Shown: piece by piece, positions 61,039 to 64,000 of the stretch
Layout: each line of letters starts with the position of its first letter
Position numbering within the stretch: position 1 is the first letter of the stretch
Translations under genes and position numbers: made by a program
DNA from: Candidatus Latescibacterota bacterium
Lineage (GTDB): Bacteria > Latescibacterota > UBA2968
DNA: 64,000 nucleotides
Direction of reading: 5' to 3'
Assembly (NCBI GenBank): GCA_022821275.1
Contig: JAJEDY010000080.1
Coordinates: forward strand, 1 to 64,000
The notes under the pieces: generated by a model
The model's input: only the letters and a program-made list of their open reading frames with translations
What the model was told of the DNA's origin: nothing
The model's database searches: none

Positions 61039-61302
61039 ATGAATAAAATACAAAGAAAACTCAATCAGTATTACGAGGACGTTGGTATTGCACCTATTAC
61101 TAATATACCTGTTACGCCTGGCAACCTCAACGCCATATTTGCGGTCTTCCGTTGTTCTAATAAAGATAGTTGTCGGGATGCCTGCCAAGACGCACAAGGA
61201 AACGTTCACTTTTTAGCCCGGATAGAGGGCGTTACCGTTAGCCAATATTATAGAGAAAGGAATTACAAAGGTCATCGCATACCCCTAAAAATCCCACCGT
61301 AA
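61039..61302 (+). CDS. Hypothetical protein, 87 residues, possibly a remnant
   Basis: I do not recognise a family. The frame begins MNKIQRKLNQYYEDVGIAPI and contains CSNKDSCRDACQDAQGN. AAAGGAG lies 12 nt upstream, rather far. The last ten residues are encoded by DNA antisense to the decayed DUF6785 gene, so the real 3' end may have been lost when the two sequences were joined. Cys-containing and acidic features could be real, but the frame may also be non-functional. Confidence 0.4.
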   Translation: MNKIQRKLNQYYEDVGIAPITNIPVTPGNLNAIFAVFRCSNKDSCRDACQDAQGNVHFLARIEGVTVSQYYRERNYKGHRIPLKIPP

Positions 61303-62494
61303 TTGGCGGCACCATTTACATAGCCCATATAAATCGTGTACAAAAATGTGGCAAACACGCCTACGCCCATCGCCAGAATTAGCACCCAGAGCAAGCACCG
61401 TCTATTCGTCTGGATGGTATCGAATAACTTGGTCGAATGCCCCAGCGCGGGCATAATCGTCGTCTTGATATCGCTACACCACGAATGAGAGATAGCAACA
61501 GAAACGAGTGTGCGCGATGCCAAAGAATCAATACCCAGAATGACCGATGAAAAAATTTGCGGACACATCGCCGCACGCAGAGAAATCAGCCCTGCCTCTG
61601 AAATCAGACGGGTTTGTCCCAAATACATCACCAGCACGCCAAAGAGAAACAGCGGAATAAACTTTAATTCCATCCCCGTCTTGTAATGCCACACCGCATA
61701 GGTGGAAAAGCCCGGTCGAACACCACATTGGGATAACGCCAGGGGATCTGGGGAAACGAAGGATTAAAATGATTGATCACATTCCACAGCACCCAGAAAA
61801 ACGTCAATCCAAATCCAATCCAGAAAAGCGGCAGATTTAGAATTGGAATTCTAAAAAAGCCCTTCTCTTTTGGTTCTTCCAATACCGCCAGTGGAACTTC
61901 CATCAACGGGTATTCAATGCGCTCGTTCTCCACCCATTGCTTCCGCAAGATCACCATCAAGCACAAAGCACATCCATAATAGGCGACAATCACCGTCATC
62001 CACCAGAAAACAGGCACCAGCCATATCGTCCAGGGAATGGACGCACCGCGCGGTAGCCCTTCAAAAAACCACCTTAGACCCTCACCACCTGGTACCACGG
62101 TCCACGTTGGCAAAAGCGTCTCGTAATACACCGTCCACTGGTTTTCCGGGGATGACAGATAATGGGGCACCGTAAAATTTGCGACCATTTTACCGATAAA
62201 ATACGTCGGCATCGTGGCCCCGATCAATGGCATCACAAAAATGACAATCAATTCACCCCGGCTCAACTTTAAGAATCGGTTTGCAAACAACACCAGCACC
62301 ATCAAAGGCACGACCGCCGCCATCGACAGGTGATTTTGATCCAGACGGGTCGCGTGCAAAATAAATCGTGCGTAAGACCCTGCATTCGTCGCCAGGACCG
62401 TCAACACGATACCAATCGACAGCGACCACACCGAAATCGGCGACCAGATCTGACGATCGCGTGTTGTCTCAACCTCTCTTAAAGCCTCCGCCAT
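61272..62494 (-). pseudogene. Decayed DUF6785/DUF6784 membrane protein gene
   Basis: The first frame (62494 to 61664) gives 276 residues of an N-terminal membrane protein of DUF6785 type (SVWSLSIGIVLTVLATNAGS, FLKLSRGELIVIFVMPLIGA, NERIEYPLMEVPLAVL, HFNPSFPQIPWRYPNVV). It then shifts frame and stops. The other frame (to 61272) continues at YAVWHYKTGMELKFIPLF, then MYLGQTRLISEAGLISLRA and SHSWCSDIKTTIMPALGHS. A whole central stretch expected between FDRAFPPM and AVWHYKTG is missing, and the C-terminus ends early after GAANYGGIFR. Family members are roughly 640 residues; only about 410 are left. It is non-functional as written. Confidence 0.8.
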
Positions 62495-62501
62495 AATACC
62501 T

Positions 62502-63650
62502 CTAATGGATTTCTTTGAGTATTCGTCTTAACTCAAACTGCGACAGGGCGCGCGGATTGTTTTTTAGACGTTCTGTATTGACATTCTGCACAAGTGTTTC
62601 CAGATCTGCGTCGGTATCCACGCCAACCTGTCGCAGGCGGGTGGGGCAACCAATGTTACTGATAAGATCATCAATGTGTTTTCGAGCCTCTTCAGAACCC
62701 GCAACCCCTATCAGCCTGTTGATGTCTCTTATATCTTTCTGAACTTGAGCAACACCTGTGGGATGCCAACAATCACCACTGGTTACGCCATTGTTGTATA
62801 TTAAAACGGCACCCAATGTCAGAGCCACAGCCAAACCGTGAGGCACACCAAATTGAGATGTGAGCGTATAGGAAATCGCGTGAGGTGCGGTGGTCTTGCT
62901 GATATTGATCGCCTTACCAGATAGATGGGCAGCGCGACACATATTGGCACGAACATCGGGTGTGGGACGGTGAACAGCGGCCTCGAGATTATCGAGCACC
63001 AGCTTCAGAGCCTCGCTTGCAAAAACGCGCGATTGCGCGGTTGCATTCACACTCCACAAAGATTCAACAGCCTGTGACAGCGCGTCCAGGCCAGTATGTG
63101 CGGTAATAGAAGGTGGCAAATTGTCTGTCAGATTGGGATCGATAACTGCGTAATCGGGCAACACATTGGCGTGCGCAACGGAATATTTTTGTTCCCCGAC
63201 ATAAACCACAGCAAAATGCGTCGCTTCACTCCCCGTACCCGCTGTGGTGGGTATGGCGATTAACGGTGCGACTTTATCTCGAATCGGTATATTTCCTGTA
63301 AGAAGATCGCGGTATTGCCCGCGATGTGTACCGCTAATGCCAATGAGCTTAGCCATATCAATTGCAGACCCGCCGCCTATGGCAATCATCATATCACATG
63401 GATGTGCGTGCCAGAACTTGACACCACGCATCACATCAGTGTATTTGGGATTGGGTGCAAAATCATCAAAGATGGCTTGGACCCACCCCTGTAATGCGGA
63501 TTCTATATACATTTTTGCACCGGATTTATCGTAGGCTGTGCGATCAGCCACAATAAAAATAGACCGCACGGATCTGTCCTCTAACAAAGACTGGACAGTC
63601 TCAATGGCCCCGGGTGCCATGTAGGTAATTTGTTTCATAAGACACTTCAT
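62502..63650 (-). CDS. Iron-containing alcohol dehydrogenase, phosphonoacetaldehyde reductase-like
   Basis: A 382-residue (378 from ATG 63638) group III alcohol dehydrogenase. Nucleotide-binding IAIGGGSAIDMAKLIG and PTTAGTGSEATHFAVV are followed by the iron-site residues in HTGLDALSQAVESLW and TTAPHAISYTLTSQFGVPHG. It is divergent (28 nt between starts) from phnX, so reduction of phosphonoacetaldehyde to 2-hydroxyethylphosphonate, or the reverse, is the likely reaction; this rests on context. The upstream ATG (63650) lacks a ribosome-binding site and the one at 63638 is not much better. The DUF6785 pseudogene starts 7 nt after it. Confidence 0.85.
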   Translation of the reverse strand: MKCLMKQITYMAPGAIETVQSLLEDRSVRSIFIVADRTAYDKSGAKMYIESALQGWVQAIFDDFAPNPKYTDVMRGVKFWHAHPCDMMIAIGGGSAIDMAKLIGISGTHRGQYRDLLTGNIPIRDKVAPLIAIPTTAGTGSEATHFAVVYVGEQKYSVAHANVLPDYAVIDPNLTDNLPPSITAHTGLDALSQAVESLWSVNATAQSRVFASEALKLVLDNLEAAVHRPTPDVRANMCRAAHLSGKAINISKTTAPHAISYTLTSQFGVPHGLAVALTLGAVLIYNNGVTSGDCWHPTGVAQVQKDIRDINRLIGVAGSEEARKHIDDLISNIGCPTRLRQVGVDTDADLETLVQNVNTERLKNNPRALSQFELRRILKEIH

Positions 63651-63678
63651 TTTTTTATTAAATCAGAAAGGACAGAAA

Positions 63679-64000
63679 ATGGATTTTAATTTTCGACGTA
63701 CATACCGCGGTGAACTAAAAGCCATTTTGTTAGATTGGGCGGGAACCACAATGGATTACGGATGTTACGCGCCTGCTGTGGTCTTTCGCCAGGTGTACGA
63801 ACGCATGCGAGTACCCATCAGCATGTCCGAGGCGCGTGCGCCAATGGGGGCGCACAAAAAAGTCCACATCCGAAAGATATCTCAAATCGAATCTGTACAC
63901 CAGCGCTGGGAAGAGACCTACAATCGACCGCCGCAGGAATCGGATATCGATGAGATGTTTGAAGCATTTGTGCCCCTGCAACTGAGTTGTCTGGCTGAAT
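63679..64000 (+). CDS. phnX: Phosphonoacetaldehyde hydrolase (partial, runs off the window)
   Basis: The first 107 residues of a HAD-superfamily phosphonatase that splits phosphonoacetaldehyde into acetaldehyde and phosphate. The nucleophile motif AILLDWAGTTMDYGCYAPA is typical of PhnX (Asp followed by Trp), as is the cap-domain lysine block MSEARAPMGAHKKVHI. Family length is about 270, so roughly 160 residues lie beyond the window. AAAGGA precedes the ATG. With the divergent dehydrogenase it marks a 2-aminoethylphosphonate or related phosphonate locus. Confidence 0.9.
   Translation, partial: MDFNFRRTYRGELKAILLDWAGTTMDYGCYAPAVVFRQVYERMRVPISMSEARAPMGAHKKVHIRKISQIESVHQRWEETYNRPPQESDIDEMFEAFVPLQLSCLAE

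Overview
The window reads as chromosomal DNA of a Gram-negative bacterium. It encodes a TamA/TamB-type outer-membrane export pair, a second small beta-barrel protein and a lipid-flippase-like GldFG ABC system, together with housekeeping genes (sppA, pyk, metH, miaA, mutL, hpt, tRNA-Gly). The mix of a sulfatase-fold enzyme with an altered active site, a DUF6785-type membrane protein, a Gfo/Idh remnant, DUF362 and phosphonate genes resembles uncultured FCB-group lineages such as Latescibacterota or Poribacteria. That placement is an inference from gene content; no rRNA is present.

Layout. 0-1 kb: inverted repeat and a higBA toxin-antitoxin module. 1.1-4.9 kb: Gld-like ABC transporter operon with a DUF4340 protein. 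5.2-7.8 kb: amidohydrolase and SppA. 8-9 kb: PD-(D/E)XK-like protein. 9.0-18.0 kb: a possible biosynthesis/export block with a DUF1854 protein, two ABC exporter half-transporters that each carry a PH-like region and zinc ribbon, a 4'-phosphopantetheinyl transferase, a DUF362 protein and an asparagine-synthetase-like amide ligase lacking the glutaminase cysteine. 18.1-18.7 kb: a second higBA. 18.8-24.4 kb: TamB and its Omp85 partner. 24.5-26.7 kb: pyruvate kinase and a flavodoxin-fold reductase.

26.9-39.9 kb is a defence island. One minus-strand operon runs from a SNF2 helicase-DUF3883 nuclease fusion through an MNT/HEPN pair, a DUF1156 adenine methylase (broken by a one-base frameshift), an AAA ATPase/DUF4276 TOPRIM-like pair and a DUF499 ATPase. 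A plus-strand HNH endonuclease with its own promoter faces its 3' end. This is the most interesting system in the window.

39.9-51.5 kb is mostly housekeeping: metH, a TauE/SafE permease, an MFS transporter, tRNA-Gly(CCC), miaA, mutL, hpt, a type-5-like uracil-DNA glycosylase and a glutaredoxin-like protein. A probable promoter-to-terminator small RNA lies between mutL and hpt. 51.6-57.9 kb: a tiny Arg-rich protein, an outer-membrane protein, a three-subunit molybdenum hydroxylase, an RsmC-like methyltransferase and a rhodanese. 58-62.5 kb is a degraded or rearranged zone: a Gfo/Idh fragment, a sulfatase-like enzyme, a PIN/UPF0175 toxin-antitoxin pair lying between 53-bp direct repeats, and a DUF6785 pseudogene. 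The window ends in a phosphonate locus with an iron-dependent alcohol dehydrogenase divergent from a partial phnX.

A genome-wide habit is visible: short direct-repeat tracts begin at, or within a few bases of, stop codons and keep a fixed orientation relative to the gene.
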